A stretch of 64,000 nt of DNA, from contig NZ_MOBX01000014.1 of assembly GCF_003732425.1 (NCBI RefSeq), positions 486,816-550,815 on the forward strand, in the 5' to 3' direction. Positions within the stretch are counted from its first letter, which is position 1. Every line of letters begins with the position of its first letter. The notes under the pieces were generated by a model, which saw nothing but the letters and a program-made list of their open reading frames with translations, was not told the DNA's origin and ran no database searches. Positions 9,357 through 18,310 of the stretch are shown piece by piece. The stretch is from Pseudomonas fluorescens. GTDB taxonomy: Bacteria; Pseudomonadota; Gammaproteobacteria; Pseudomonadales; Pseudomonadaceae. Made by a program: the position numbers and the translations under genes.

Positions 9357-10412
9357 ATGACCGTGACTATCAAGCTCGGCCAGTTGGCCGAGTTCCTCGG
9401 CGCCACCCTGCGTGGCGACCCTGAGAAGCAAATTACTGGGCTAGCCACTTTGCAAGAGGCTGGCCCAGCTCAGTTGAGCTTTCTGGCAAACCCTCAATAT
9501 CGCAAGTACCTGGCGGGCTCGCAGGCAGCAGCACTGTTGCTCAAAGAAGCCGATGCCGAAGGTTTTGCCGGTAATGCGTTGGTGGTGCCTGATCCTTACC
9601 TGGCGTACGCGCGTATCTCCCACCTGTTCGATCCGAAGCCAAAAGCCATTGCCGGTATCCATCCGTCAGCGGTCATTGCGGCGGACGCGGTGGTTGATCC
9701 AACCGCCAGCATCGGCTCATTTGTGGTGATCGAGGCCGGTGCGCGAATTGGTGCGCAGGTGACACTGGGCGCGCATTGCGTTGTCGGTGCCCGTAGCGAA
9801 ATCGGCGAAGGCGGCTGGCTCGCCCCGCGCGTAACCCTGTATCACGACGTGCGCATTGGCAAGCGAGTGGTGATCCAGTCCGGTGCCGTACTCGGTGGTG
9901 AAGGCTTCGGCTTTGCCAACGAAAAAGGCATCTGGCAGAAGATCGCCCAGATCGGTGGCGTGACCATCGGTGACGATGTCGAGATTGGCGTGAATACCGC
10001 CATCGACCGCGGCGCGCTGGCCGACACCGTGATTGGCAATGGCGTGAAGCTCGACAATCAGATCCAGATCGCCCACAACGTTCAGGTTGGTGATCACACC
10101 GCCATGGCGGCGTGCGTCGGGATCTCCGGCAGCACCAAAATCGGCAAGCATTGCATGCTCGCCGGCGGTGTTGGCCTGGTAGGCCACATTGATATTTGCG
10201 ACAACGTTTTCCTGACCGGGATGACCATGGTGACCCACTCGATTACCGAGCCGGGTGCCTATTCTTCCGGCACAGCCATGCAACCGGCGGCCGAATGGCG
10301 CAAAAGCGCGGCCCGCATCCGTCAGCTCGATGACATCGCGCGACGGTTGAAACAGCTGGAAAAGCGCGTAGGGGAAGTGACCCCTGACGGCAATGCTTCA
10401 TCAGATGGCTGA
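9357..10412 (+). CDS. lpxD: UDP-3-O-(3-hydroxyacyl)glucosamine N-acyltransferase
   Basis: LpxD adds the second hydroxyacyl chain in lipid A synthesis. The 351-residue protein has an N-terminal uridine-binding domain (to about residue 100), then a left-handed beta helix of hexapeptide repeats (about 105-290) containing the catalytic-His region QIQIAHNVQVGDH, and a C-terminal helical extension. It starts at ATG 9357, three bases after skp. About 106 bases separate it from fabZ. Confidence 0.97.
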   Translation: MTVTIKLGQLAEFLGATLRGDPEKQITGLATLQEAGPAQLSFLANPQYRKYLAGSQAAALLLKEADAEGFAGNALVVPDPYLAYARISHLFDPKPKAIAGIHPSAVIAADAVVDPTASIGSFVVIEAGARIGAQVTLGAHCVVGARSEIGEGGWLAPRVTLYHDVRIGKRVVIQSGAVLGGEGFGFANEKGIWQKIAQIGGVTIGDDVEIGVNTAIDRGALADTVIGNGVKLDNQIQIAHNVQVGDHTAMAACVGISGSTKIGKHCMLAGGVGLVGHIDICDNVFLTGMTMVTHSITEPGAYSSGTAMQPAAEWRKSAARIRQLDDIARRLKQLEKRVGEVTPDGNASSDG

Positions 10413-10518
10413 TACCATTTCCATATCAAGTGTGCACAGCCTCTAGACTGCCTCCTTGATTTGCTAGAGGAGTGCGCGTCAGTCGCGCTCCCAATCTTTA
10501 CATAGGCTTCCCCCCGAA

Positions 10519-10959
10519 ATGATGGACATCAACGAGATTCGCGAATACCTGCCTCACCGTTACCCGTTCCTGCTGGTGGACCGGGTGGTGGAACTGGACA
10601 CTGAAGGCAAGCGCATTCGCGCCTACAAGAATGTCAGCATCAACGAACCGTTCTTCAATGGTCACTTCCCTGCGCATCCAATCATGCCGGGCGTACTGAT
10701 CATCGAAGCGATGGCTCAGGCTGCCGGGATCCTCGGTTTTAAAATGCTCGATGTGAAGCCTGCTGATGGCACGCTTTATTACTTCGTTGGCTCCGACAAG
10801 CTGCGCTTCCGCCAGCCTGTGTTGCCGGGCGATCAGTTGATCCTTGAAGCCAAGTTCATCAGCTGCAAGCGTCAGATCTGGAAATTCGAATGCCAGGCTT
10901 CGGTCGATGGCAAGCCGGTCTGCTCGGCTGAAATCATCTGTGCGGAACGCAAGCTATGA
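10519..10959 (+). CDS. fabZ: 3-hydroxyacyl-ACP dehydratase FabZ
   Basis: FabZ dehydrates beta-hydroxyacyl-ACP in fatty-acid elongation and competes with LpxA for hydroxyacyl-ACP. The hotdog-fold protein is 146 residues, or 145 from the second ATG at 10522. It contains the active-site HFPAHPIMPGVLIIEAMAQ (catalytic His and Glu) near residues 53-72. The stop overlaps the lpxA start (ATGA). The classic lpxD-fabZ-lpxA-lpxB order is intact. Confidence 0.97.
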   Translation: MMDINEIREYLPHRYPFLLVDRVVELDTEGKRIRAYKNVSINEPFFNGHFPAHPIMPGVLIIEAMAQAAGILGFKMLDVKPADGTLYYFVGSDKLRFRQPVLPGDQLILEAKFISCKRQIWKFECQASVDGKPVCSAEIICAERKL

Positions 10960-11732
10960 GTTTGATTGACCCTCGCGCAATCATCGATCCGTCGGCCGTT
11001 CTGGCTGATGGCGTCGAGGTCGGCCCGTGGTCGATCATCGGCGCAGGTGTGGAAATCGGCGAGGGTACCGTGATCGGGCCGCATGTAATCCTCAAAGGCC
11101 CGACGCGCATCGGCAAGCACAATCGCATCTACCAGTTTTCCTCGGTAGGCGAAGACACGCCCGATCTGAAATACAAGGGTGAAGAAACCCGTCTGGTGAT
11201 CGGTGACCACAACGTCATCCGCGAAGGCGTGACGATTCACCGTGGCACTGTGCAGGACCGTTCGGAGACCACGCTGGGCGATCACAACCTGATCATGGCC
11301 TATGCCCACATCGGACATGACAGCGTTATCGGCAACCACTGCATTCTGGTCAACAACACCGCGTTGGCCGGGCATGTGCACGTGGATGACTGGGCGATCC
11401 TCTCCGGCTTCACTCTGGTTCACCAGTATTGCCACATTGGCGCCCACAGCTTTTCCGGCATGGGCACCGCCATCGGCAAGGACGTTCCAGCATTCGTCAC
11501 CGTGTTTGGCAACCCGGCCGAAGCGCGCAGCATGAACTTCGAAGGCATGCGCCGTCGCGGTTTTAGTGAGGACGCGATCCACACCCTGCGCCGCGCTTAC
11601 AAAACCGTCTATCGCCAAGGCCTCACGGTCGAGCAGGCGTTGGCCGAACTGGCTGAACCTGCTGCGCAGTTCCCGGAAGTCGCGGTGTTCCGTGATTCCA
11701 TCCAGTCGTCGACTCGCGGCATCACTCGCTGA
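10956..11732 (+). CDS. lpxA: UDP-N-acetylglucosamine acyltransferase
   Basis: LpxA catalyses the first step of lipid A synthesis, acylating the 3-OH of UDP-GlcNAc. The 258-residue protein is a hexapeptide-repeat beta helix (residues 1-190) with the catalytic-His segment AYAHIGHDSVIGNHC near 120, followed by a helical C-terminal domain. It overlaps fabZ by four bases, and lpxB begins two bases after its stop. Confidence 0.97.
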   Translation: MSLIDPRAIIDPSAVLADGVEVGPWSIIGAGVEIGEGTVIGPHVILKGPTRIGKHNRIYQFSSVGEDTPDLKYKGEETRLVIGDHNVIREGVTIHRGTVQDRSETTLGDHNLIMAYAHIGHDSVIGNHCILVNNTALAGHVHVDDWAILSGFTLVHQYCHIGAHSFSGMGTAIGKDVPAFVTVFGNPAEARSMNFEGMRRRGFSEDAIHTLRRAYKTVYRQGLTVEQALAELAEPAAQFPEVAVFRDSIQSSTRGITR

Positions 11733-11734
11733 TC

Positions 11735-12865
11735 ATGGCCAATCTGCGTATTGCGCTGGTGGCGGGTGAAGCTTCCGGTGACATTCTCGGCGCTGGCCTC
11801 ATGCGCGCCCTGAAGGCACAGCATCCGGCGGTCGAGTTCATCGGTGTCGGTGGCCCGTTGATGCAGGCCGAAGGACTGATTTCCTACTTTCCCATGGAGC
11901 GCTTGTCGGTCATGGGGTTGGTGGAAGTCCTTGGTCGGTTGCGCGAACTGCTCAAGCGCCGCAAGGATCTGATTGCCACGCTGATCGCCGAGAAACCGGA
12001 CGTATTCATCGGCATCGATGCCCCGGACTTCAATCTCAACATCGAACTCAAGCTGCGTCAGGCCGGGATCAAAACCGTGCATTACGTCAGCCCGTCGGTG
12101 TGGGCGTGGCGCCAGAAGCGTGTGCTGAAGATCCGCGAAGGCTGCGATCTGATGCTGACATTGCTGCCGTTCGAAGCCAAATTCTACGAAGAGAAAGGCG
12201 TGCCAGTGCGGTTCGTCGGGCACACCCTGGCCGATACCATTCCGCTGGAAGCCGATCGCGCTGCGGCGCGTGCTGAACTCGGCTTGCCCGAAGGCCCGCT
12301 GGTGGCGTTGATGCCCGGCAGCCGTGGCGGCGAAGTCTCTCGTCTGGGCGCGCTGTTCCTGGATACCGCCGAACGTCTACGGGCGATGCGCCCAGGCTTG
12401 CGCTTTGTCATTCCTTGCGCCAACCCGGAACGTCGCGCGCAACTTGAGGAATTGCTTGCCGGCCGTGACCTGCCAGTGACGTTGCTCGACGGCAAATCCC
12501 ATTTGGCTCTGGCAGCGTGCAACGCCGTGTTGATCGCCTCCGGCACCGCGACCCTCGAGGCGCTGTTGTACAAGCGGCCGATGGTGGTGGCGTACCGCTT
12601 GGCACCGCTGACGTTCTGGATCCTCAAGCGCATGGTCAAAAGCCCTTACGTGTCCTTGCCGAACCTGTTGGCCCAGCGTCTGCTGGTCCCGGAATTGTTG
12701 CAGGACGATGCGACGGTCGAGGCTCTGGCGCAGACGCTGTCGCCCTTGATCGAGGGCGGCGAAGAACAGACCCGCGGCTTCGACGAGATCCATCGCACAC
12801 TGCGCCTGGATGCCTCCAATCAGGCGGCGGACGCCGTCCTCAACCTGATCGGTCAGACACGATGA
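11735..12865 (+). CDS. lpxB: Lipid-A-disaccharide synthase
   Basis: LpxB joins UDP-diacylglucosamine and lipid X to form the lipid A disaccharide at the inner-membrane face. The 376-residue GT-B glycosyltransferase starts MANLRIALVAGEASGDILG, which is the family N-terminal signature. It contains SPSVWAWR near 114, and SGTATLEALL near 269 in the nucleotide-sugar site. The stop overlaps rnhB by ATGA. Confidence 0.97.
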   Translation: MANLRIALVAGEASGDILGAGLMRALKAQHPAVEFIGVGGPLMQAEGLISYFPMERLSVMGLVEVLGRLRELLKRRKDLIATLIAEKPDVFIGIDAPDFNLNIELKLRQAGIKTVHYVSPSVWAWRQKRVLKIREGCDLMLTLLPFEAKFYEEKGVPVRFVGHTLADTIPLEADRAAARAELGLPEGPLVALMPGSRGGEVSRLGALFLDTAERLRAMRPGLRFVIPCANPERRAQLEELLAGRDLPVTLLDGKSHLALAACNAVLIASGTATLEALLYKRPMVVAYRLAPLTFWILKRMVKSPYVSLPNLLAQRLLVPELLQDDATVEALAQTLSPLIEGGEEQTRGFDEIHRTLRLDASNQAADAVLNLIGQTR

Positions 12866-13503
12866 GCAAGGCAAGCATGCAGATGGGCCTGGATTTCACT
12901 CTGGTCGCCGAAGTTGAAGAGCTGGTCGCCGGCGTCGATGAAGTCGGCCGTGGCCCGTTGTGCGGTGCAGTGGTGACGGCGGCAGTGATCCTTGATCCGA
13001 ATCGGCCGATCCTCGGCCTCAATGATTCGAAGAAACTCACCGAAGCCAAGCGCGAAAAGCTCTATGACGAAATCATCGAGAAATCCCTGAGCTGGTGCAT
13101 CGCACGCGCCGAAGTCGAAGAAATCGACGAGTTGAACATTCTGCACGCGACCATGCTCGCTATGCAGCGCGCCGTCGCCGGCCTGCACATTCAGCCGAAA
13201 CTGGCGATGATCGACGGTAATCGCTGCCCACATCTGCCGATGCGCGCCGAAGCGGTGGTGCAGGGCGATGGCAAGGTGCCGGCCATTGCTGCCGCGTCGA
13301 TTCTGGCCAAGGTTAGCCGCGACCGCGAAATGGCTGCCTTCGAATTGATCTACCCGGGCTACGGCATCGGTGGTCATAAGGGCTACCCGACGCCCGTTCA
13401 TCTGGAAGCCTTGTCGCGCCTTGGGCCAACACCGATTCACCGGCGCTCGTTCGCCCCGGTGCGTCTGGCTTACGAAGCGTTGGAAGGTCTGACGCAGGTT
13501 TAG
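12862..13503 (+). CDS. rnhB: Ribonuclease HII
   Basis: RNase HII removes ribonucleotides and RNA from RNA-DNA hybrids. I chose the ATG at 12862, which overlaps the lpxB stop. The longer open frame running back to 12517 lies inside lpxB and has no homology sense. The protein is 213 residues, with the catalytic GVDEVGRGPL motif (Asp-Glu) near residue 24, the conserved NDSKKL near 55 and the catalytic IDGNR near 117. A terminator follows before dnaE. Confidence 0.96.
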   Translation: MSKASMQMGLDFTLVAEVEELVAGVDEVGRGPLCGAVVTAAVILDPNRPILGLNDSKKLTEAKREKLYDEIIEKSLSWCIARAEVEEIDELNILHATMLAMQRAVAGLHIQPKLAMIDGNRCPHLPMRAEAVVQGDGKVPAIAAASILAKVSRDREMAAFELIYPGYGIGGHKGYPTPVHLEALSRLGPTPIHRRSFAPVRLAYEALEGLTQV

Positions 13504-13526
13504 TCGCAAGGCTGATGTTTTGTTCG

Positions 13527-13553
13527 AGGCCCGGTACAATCCGGGCCTTGTTG
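13527..13553 (+). terminator. Hairpin terminator after rnhB
   Basis: An 8-bp stem AGGCCCGG (13527-13534) pairs with CCGGGCCT (13541-13548) across a 6-base loop, followed by TGTTGT. It separates the lpx-rnhB group from dnaE. Confidence 0.6.
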
Positions 13554-13579
13554 TCTCTATGTAACTGGACAGGATCACT

Positions 13580-16500
13580 ATGCCGGCTTCATTCGTTCAT
13601 CTACGCCTGCACACTGAATACTCCCTGGTCGACGGGCTGGTGCGGATCAAGCCGCTGGTCAAGGCACTGACCGGCATGAACATGCCGGCGGTCGCGGTCA
13701 CCGACCAGAACAACATGTGTTCGCTGGTCAAATTCTATAAAAACACCATGGGCGCGGGGATCAAGCCGATCTGCGGCGCCGACCTGTGGCTGTCGAACAA
13801 AGACCCGGACGCACCGCTGAGCCGGCTCAGCCTGTTGGTGATGAACGCCAAGGGTTATCGCAATCTCACCGAGTTGATCTCGCGCGGCTTCATCGAAGGC
13901 CAACGCAACGGCATGATCATTGTCGAGCGTGAGTGGGTCGCCGAAGCCAACGAAGGCCTGATCATGCTGTCCGCCGCCAAAGAAGGCGAGATCGGCATGG
14001 CCATGATCGGCGGCAACCCGGCCGAAGCCGAAGCCTTGGCGCGCGAATGGATGGCGGTATTCCCGGATCGTTTCTATCTGGAAATCCAGCGCACCAACCG
14101 CCCTAACGATGAAGAACAGCTGCATGGCGCCGTCGCGCTCGCCGACAAGCTCGGTGCGCCGCTGGTGGCGACCAACGATGTGCGCTTCATCAAGCAGGAA
14201 GACTTCGCCGCCCACGAAACCCGCGTATGCATCGGTGAGGGCCGCGCCCTCGACGATCCGCGGCGCTCGAAGAATTACAGCGATCAGCAATACCTGAAAA
14301 GCGCCGAGGAAATGATCGAGCTGTTCAGCGATATTCCTGACGCGATCGAAAACACCGTCGAGATCGCCAAGCGCTGCAACATCGAAGTGAAGCTGGGCAC
14401 GCACTTTTTGCCCAACTTCCCGATCCCCGATGGCATGACCATCGACGAATATTTCCGCAAGGTCTCCTTCGACGGTCTCGAAGAACGACTGGCGGTGCTG
14501 CTGCCCAAAGACACCACCGAAGACTACGAAGCCAAGCGTCAGGTCTACGTCGATCGCTTGAATTTCGAGCTGGATATCATCATCCAGATGGGCTTCCCCG
14601 GTTACTTCCTGATCGTGATGGACTTTATCCAGTGGGCCAAGAACAACGGCGTACCGGTAGGTCCTGGCCGTGGATCGGGTGCCGGTTCGCTGGTGGCTTA
14701 TGTACAGAAGATCACCGACCTCGACCCGCTGGAATACGACCTGCTGTTCGAACGTTTCCTTAACCCGGAACGGGTATCGATGCCCGACTTCGACGTCGAC
14801 TTCTGCATGGACGGTCGTGACCGGGTGATCGACTACGTGGCCGAGAAGTATGGCCGCAACGCGGTAAGCCAGATCATCACCTTCGGTTCCATGGCTGCCA
14901 AAGCGGTGGTGCGTGACGTGGCGCGGGTGCAGGGCAAGTCCTACGGCCTGGCGGATCGTCTGTCGAAGATGATTCCGTTCGAAGTCGGCATGACCCTGGA
15001 AAAAGCCTACGAGCAGGAAGAAATTCTGCGTGACTTCATCAAGGTCGATGAAGAAGCGGCAGAGATCTGGGAGATGGCGCGCAAGCTCGAAGGCGTTGTG
15101 CGTAACGTCGGTAAACACGCCGGTGGTGTGGTTATCGCGCCGACCAAACTGACCGACTTCTCGCCGATCTATTGCGACGAGGCCGGTGACGGCCTGGTAA
15201 CCCAGTTCGACAAGGACGACGTTGAAGCGGCCGGTCTGGTGAAGTTCGACTTCCTCGGTCTGCGCACCCTGACGATCATCGACTGGGCGCTGAAAACGAT
15301 TAACCGCGACCGCGCCAAGGTCAACGAGCCGCCGCTGGATATCGCGTTTATCCCGCTGGACGACAAACCGACGTACTCGTTGTTGCAGAAAGCTGAAACC
15401 ACAGCGGTGTTCCAGCTTGAATCCCGCGGCATGAAGGAGCTGATCAAAAAGCTCAAGCCCGACTGCCTGGAAGACTTGATCGCACTGGTGGCCCTGTTCC
15501 GTCCGGGCCCGCTGCAGTCCGGCATGGTGGACGACTTCATCAACCGTAAGCACGGTCGCGCCGAACTGGCTTATCCGCACTCGGATTACCAGTACGAAGG
15601 TTTGAAGCCTGTTCTGGCGCCGACTTACGGCATCATCCTGTATCAGGAACAGGTGATGCAGATTGCCCAGGTCATGGCCGGTTACACCCTCGGCGGTGCG
15701 GACATGCTCCGTCGTGCAATGGGTAAGAAAAAACCCGAAGAAATGGCCAAGCAGCGCGGCGGATTCATTGAAGGTTGCGCGACCAACAATATCGACGCCG
15801 ACCTCGCCGGTAACATTTTCGACCTGGTGGAAAAATTCGCCGGTTACGGCTTCAACAAATCCCACTCCGCCGCCTACGGCCTGGTCTCGTACCAGACCGC
15901 TTGGCTGAAAGCTCACTACCCGGCGCCGTTCATGGCTGCGGTGCTGTCGGCGGATATGCACAACACCGACAAGGTCGTGACCTTGATCGAGGAAGTGCGC
16001 ACGATGAAGCTGCGCCTCGACGCGCCGGACGTGAACACTTCGGAGTTCAAGTTCACGGTGAACGACGACGGCCGCATCGTCTACGGCCTCGGCGCGATCA
16101 AGGGCGTCGGTGAAGGCCCGGTTGAGGCGATTACCGAAGCGCGTCAGGAAGGTCCGTTCAAGGACCTGTTCGATTTCTGCGCGCGTGTCGACCTCAAGCG
16201 CATCAACAAACGTACCCTCGACGGCTTGATCCGCAGCGGTGCGCTTGATCGTCTTGGGCCGTACTTCCACGACGAACAAAAAGCCTATCAGGCCAACATC
16301 GACCGTAACCGCGCCGTGCTGCTGGCGGCGATGGAAGAGGCGATCAAGGCGGCCGAGCAGACCGCGCGCACCCACGACAGCGGCCACGCCGACCTGTTTG
16401 GCGGGCTGTTTGTCGAGGAAGACGCCGACGTTTATGCGTCACATCGCAAGGCCAAGGAGCTGACGCTCAAGGAACGCCTCAAAGGTGAGAAAGACACCTT

Positions 16501-17101
16501 GGGCCTGTACCTGACTGGTCACCCGATTGACGAATACGAAGGCGAAATTCGCCGTTTCGCTCGTCAACGCATTATCGACCTGAAGCCGGCGCGCGATACG
16601 CAAACCGTGGCCGGGATGATCATTGCCCTGCGCGTGATGAAGAACAAGAAGGGCGACAAGATGGGTTTCATCACCCTCGACGACCGCTCGGGGCGGATCG
16701 AGGCGTCGCTGTTTGCCGATGCGTTCCATTCTGCGCAGTCGTTGTTGCAGACTGACGCGATGGTGGTGGTCGAAGGCGAAGTCAGCAACGACGACTTCTC
16801 CGGCGGCCTGCGCCTGCGGGTCAAGCGCGTGATGAGCATGGAAGATGCGCGCACCAACCTCGCCGAGAGCCTGCGCCTGAAGCTGCAAACCCAGGACCTG
16901 AAAGGCGATCAGCTACGCTGGTTGGGTGAATTGCTCAAGCGTCATCGTGGCGCGTGCCCGATCACCATGGAGTACACCAGCCCGGATGCGAAGACCTTGC
17001 TGCAGTTCGGCGAGACGTGGCGAATTGATCCGGCGGATGCGTTGATTCAAGCCCTGCGTGACCAGTTCGGGCGAGACAACGTCTTCCTCCAATACCGTTG
17101 A
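13580..17101 (+). CDS. dnaE: DNA polymerase III alpha subunit
   Basis: This is the replicative polymerase catalytic subunit. The 1173-residue protein begins with a PHP domain (FVHLRLHTEYSLVDG). The C-family polymerase core has the catalytic aspartates in PDFDVDFCMDGR near residue 400. A helix-hairpin-helix region lies near 830-880, and an OB fold near 1000-1080. Length is standard. ATG 13580 follows ACAGGATC. A possible hairpin (17104-17128, GGCAAG with CTTGCC) lies just after the stop. Confidence 0.97.
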   Translation: MPASFVHLRLHTEYSLVDGLVRIKPLVKALTGMNMPAVAVTDQNNMCSLVKFYKNTMGAGIKPICGADLWLSNKDPDAPLSRLSLLVMNAKGYRNLTELISRGFIEGQRNGMIIVEREWVAEANEGLIMLSAAKEGEIGMAMIGGNPAEAEALAREWMAVFPDRFYLEIQRTNRPNDEEQLHGAVALADKLGAPLVATNDVRFIKQEDFAAHETRVCIGEGRALDDPRRSKNYSDQQYLKSAEEMIELFSDIPDAIENTVEIAKRCNIEVKLGTHFLPNFPIPDGMTIDEYFRKVSFDGLEERLAVLLPKDTTEDYEAKRQVYVDRLNFELDIIIQMGFPGYFLIVMDFIQWAKNNGVPVGPGRGSGAGSLVAYVQKITDLDPLEYDLLFERFLNPERVSMPDFDVDFCMDGRDRVIDYVAEKYGRNAVSQIITFGSMAAKAVVRDVARVQGKSYGLADRLSKMIPFEVGMTLEKAYEQEEILRDFIKVDEEAAEIWEMARKLEGVVRNVGKHAGGVVIAPTKLTDFSPIYCDEAGDGLVTQFDKDDVEAAGLVKFDFLGLRTLTIIDWALKTINRDRAKVNEPPLDIAFIPLDDKPTYSLLQKAETTAVFQLESRGMKELIKKLKPDCLEDLIALVALFRPGPLQSGMVDDFINRKHGRAELAYPHSDYQYEGLKPVLAPTYGIILYQEQVMQIAQVMAGYTLGGADMLRRAMGKKKPEEMAKQRGGFIEGCATNNIDADLAGNIFDLVEKFAGYGFNKSHSAAYGLVSYQTAWLKAHYPAPFMAAVLSADMHNTDKVVTLIEEVRTMKLRLDAPDVNTSEFKFTVNDDGRIVYGLGAIKGVGEGPVEAITEARQEGPFKDLFDFCARVDLKRINKRTLDGLIRSGALDRLGPYFHDEQKAYQANIDRNRAVLLAAMEEAIKAAEQTARTHDSGHADLFGGLFVEEDADVYASHRKAKELTLKERLKGEKDTLGLYLTGHPIDEYEGEIRRFARQRIIDLKPARDTQTVAGMIIALRVMKNKKGDKMGFITLDDRSGRIEASLFADAFHSAQSLLQTDAMVVVEGEVSNDDFSGGLRLRVKRVMSMEDARTNLAESLRLKLQTQDLKGDQLRWLGELLKRHRGACPITMEYTSPDAKTLLQFGETWRIDPADALIQALRDQFGRDNVFLQYR

Positions 17102-17240
17102 CCGGCAAGTGCCATTATTGCGCTTGCCCGCAACCTGAATTTTTAATCTCGACCTCAGCGCGCCTCTCCCTTAAGGTAGGGCGCGAATAGACAACCGGCC
17201 GGCCCAAGCTCATTTGGGACACGACCCAAGACGGACGCCT

Positions 17241-18188
17241 ATGAACCCGAATTTTCTAGATTTCGAACAGCCGATCGCCGACCTGCAAGCCAAGATCGAA
17301 GAGTTGCGCTTGGTCGGTAATGACAATTCGCTGAATATCGGCGATGAGATCTCCCGCCTGCAGGACAAGAGCAAAACGCTGACCGAAGATATCTTCGGCA
17401 AGCTGACCAGCTGGCAGATCGCACGCCTGGCGCGTCACCCGAAACGCCCGTACACCCTCGACTACATCGAGCACATCTTCACCGAGTTCGACGAACTGCA
17501 CGGCGACCGTCACTTCTCTGATGACGCGGCCATCGTTGGCGGTATCGCCCGTCTGGAAGATCAGCCGGTGATGATCATCGGTCACCAGAAGGGCCGTGAA
17601 GTGCGTGAGAAGGTGCGCCGCAACTTCGGCATGCCGCGTCCGGAAGGCTACCGCAAGGCTTGCCGTCTGATGGAAATGGCCGAGCGTTTCAAAATGCCGA
17701 TCCTGACTTTCATCGATACCCCGGGCGCCTACCCGGGTATCGACGCTGAAGAGCGCAACCAGAGCGAAGCGATCGCCTGGAACCTGCGCGTGATGTCGCG
17801 CCTGAAGACTCCGATCATCGCCACCGTTATCGGTGAAGGTGGTTCCGGCGGTGCACTGGCCATCGGCGTCTGCGACCAGTTGAACATGCTGCAGTACTCG
17901 ACCTACGCAGTGATTTCGCCGGAAGGTTGCGCTTCGATTCTGTGGAAAACCGCCGAAAAAGCGCCGGATGCTGCTGAAGCGATGGGCATCACTGCCGAGC
18001 GTCTGAAAGGCCTGGGTATCGTCGACAAGGTGATCGGCGAGCCTCTGGGCGGCGCCCACCGCGATCCGGCGGCTGCGGCTGCATCGATCCGTGCCGAGCT
18101 GAGCTCGCAACTGGCGATGCTGAAGAAGTTCGATAACGACGCGCTGTTGAAGCGCCGTTACGATCGACTGATGAGCTACGGTCTCTAA
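17241..18188 (+). CDS. accA: Acetyl-CoA carboxylase carboxyltransferase subunit alpha
   Basis: AccA with AccD transfers carboxyl from biotin to acetyl-CoA, making malonyl-CoA. The start is ATG 17241 (MNPNFLDFEQPIADL), the family N terminus; an earlier in-frame start at 17214 is unlikely. The protein is 315 residues. It has the N-terminal helical region, a crotonase-like fold, and the oxyanion/CoA segment GEGGSGGALAIGVCD near residue 203. A perfect inverted repeat follows. Confidence 0.97.
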   Translation: MNPNFLDFEQPIADLQAKIEELRLVGNDNSLNIGDEISRLQDKSKTLTEDIFGKLTSWQIARLARHPKRPYTLDYIEHIFTEFDELHGDRHFSDDAAIVGGIARLEDQPVMIIGHQKGREVREKVRRNFGMPRPEGYRKACRLMEMAERFKMPILTFIDTPGAYPGIDAEERNQSEAIAWNLRVMSRLKTPIIATVIGEGGSGGALAIGVCDQLNMLQYSTYAVISPEGCASILWKTAEKAPDAAEAMGITAERLKGLGIVDKVIGEPLGGAHRDPAAAAASIRAELSSQLAMLKKFDNDALLKRRYDRLMSYGL

Positions 18189-18202
18189 GTCGAGCGCAAT
18201 AC

Positions 18203-18287
18203 CCCTGTAGGAGCTGCCGAAGGCTGCGATCTTTTGACTTTGTTTTTCAAGATCAAAAGATCGCAGCCTTCGGCAGCTCCTACAGGG
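18203..18287. repeat. Perfect 35-bp inverted repeat (REP-like) between accA and tilS
   Basis: Bases 18203-18237 are the exact reverse complement of 18253-18287, with a 15-base loop. The arms begin CCCTGTAGGAGCTGCCGAAG. This is the sequence style of dispersed Pseudomonas repeats. The RNA would form a very stable hairpin that could end accA transcription or stabilise the 3' end. Confidence 0.9.
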
Positions 18288-18310
18288 ATCTTTGAGAAGC
18301 GGCCCTCTCC

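Noticed and set aside
6444..9431. Very long antisense open frame (995 codons) opposite bamA and skp
   Set aside because: It is a product of GC-rich codon bias on the coding strand. Both genes opposite are unambiguous, and the antisense sequence is low-complexity and resembles no family.
12517..12861. 115-codon N-terminal extension of rnhB inside lpxB
   Set aside because: The family N terminus begins at 12862, where ATGA overlaps the lpxB stop. The extension is out-of-frame lpxB sequence.
13601..16387. Antisense open frame of 928 codons opposite dnaE
   Set aside because: Same codon-bias shadow; the dnaE frame is clear throughout.
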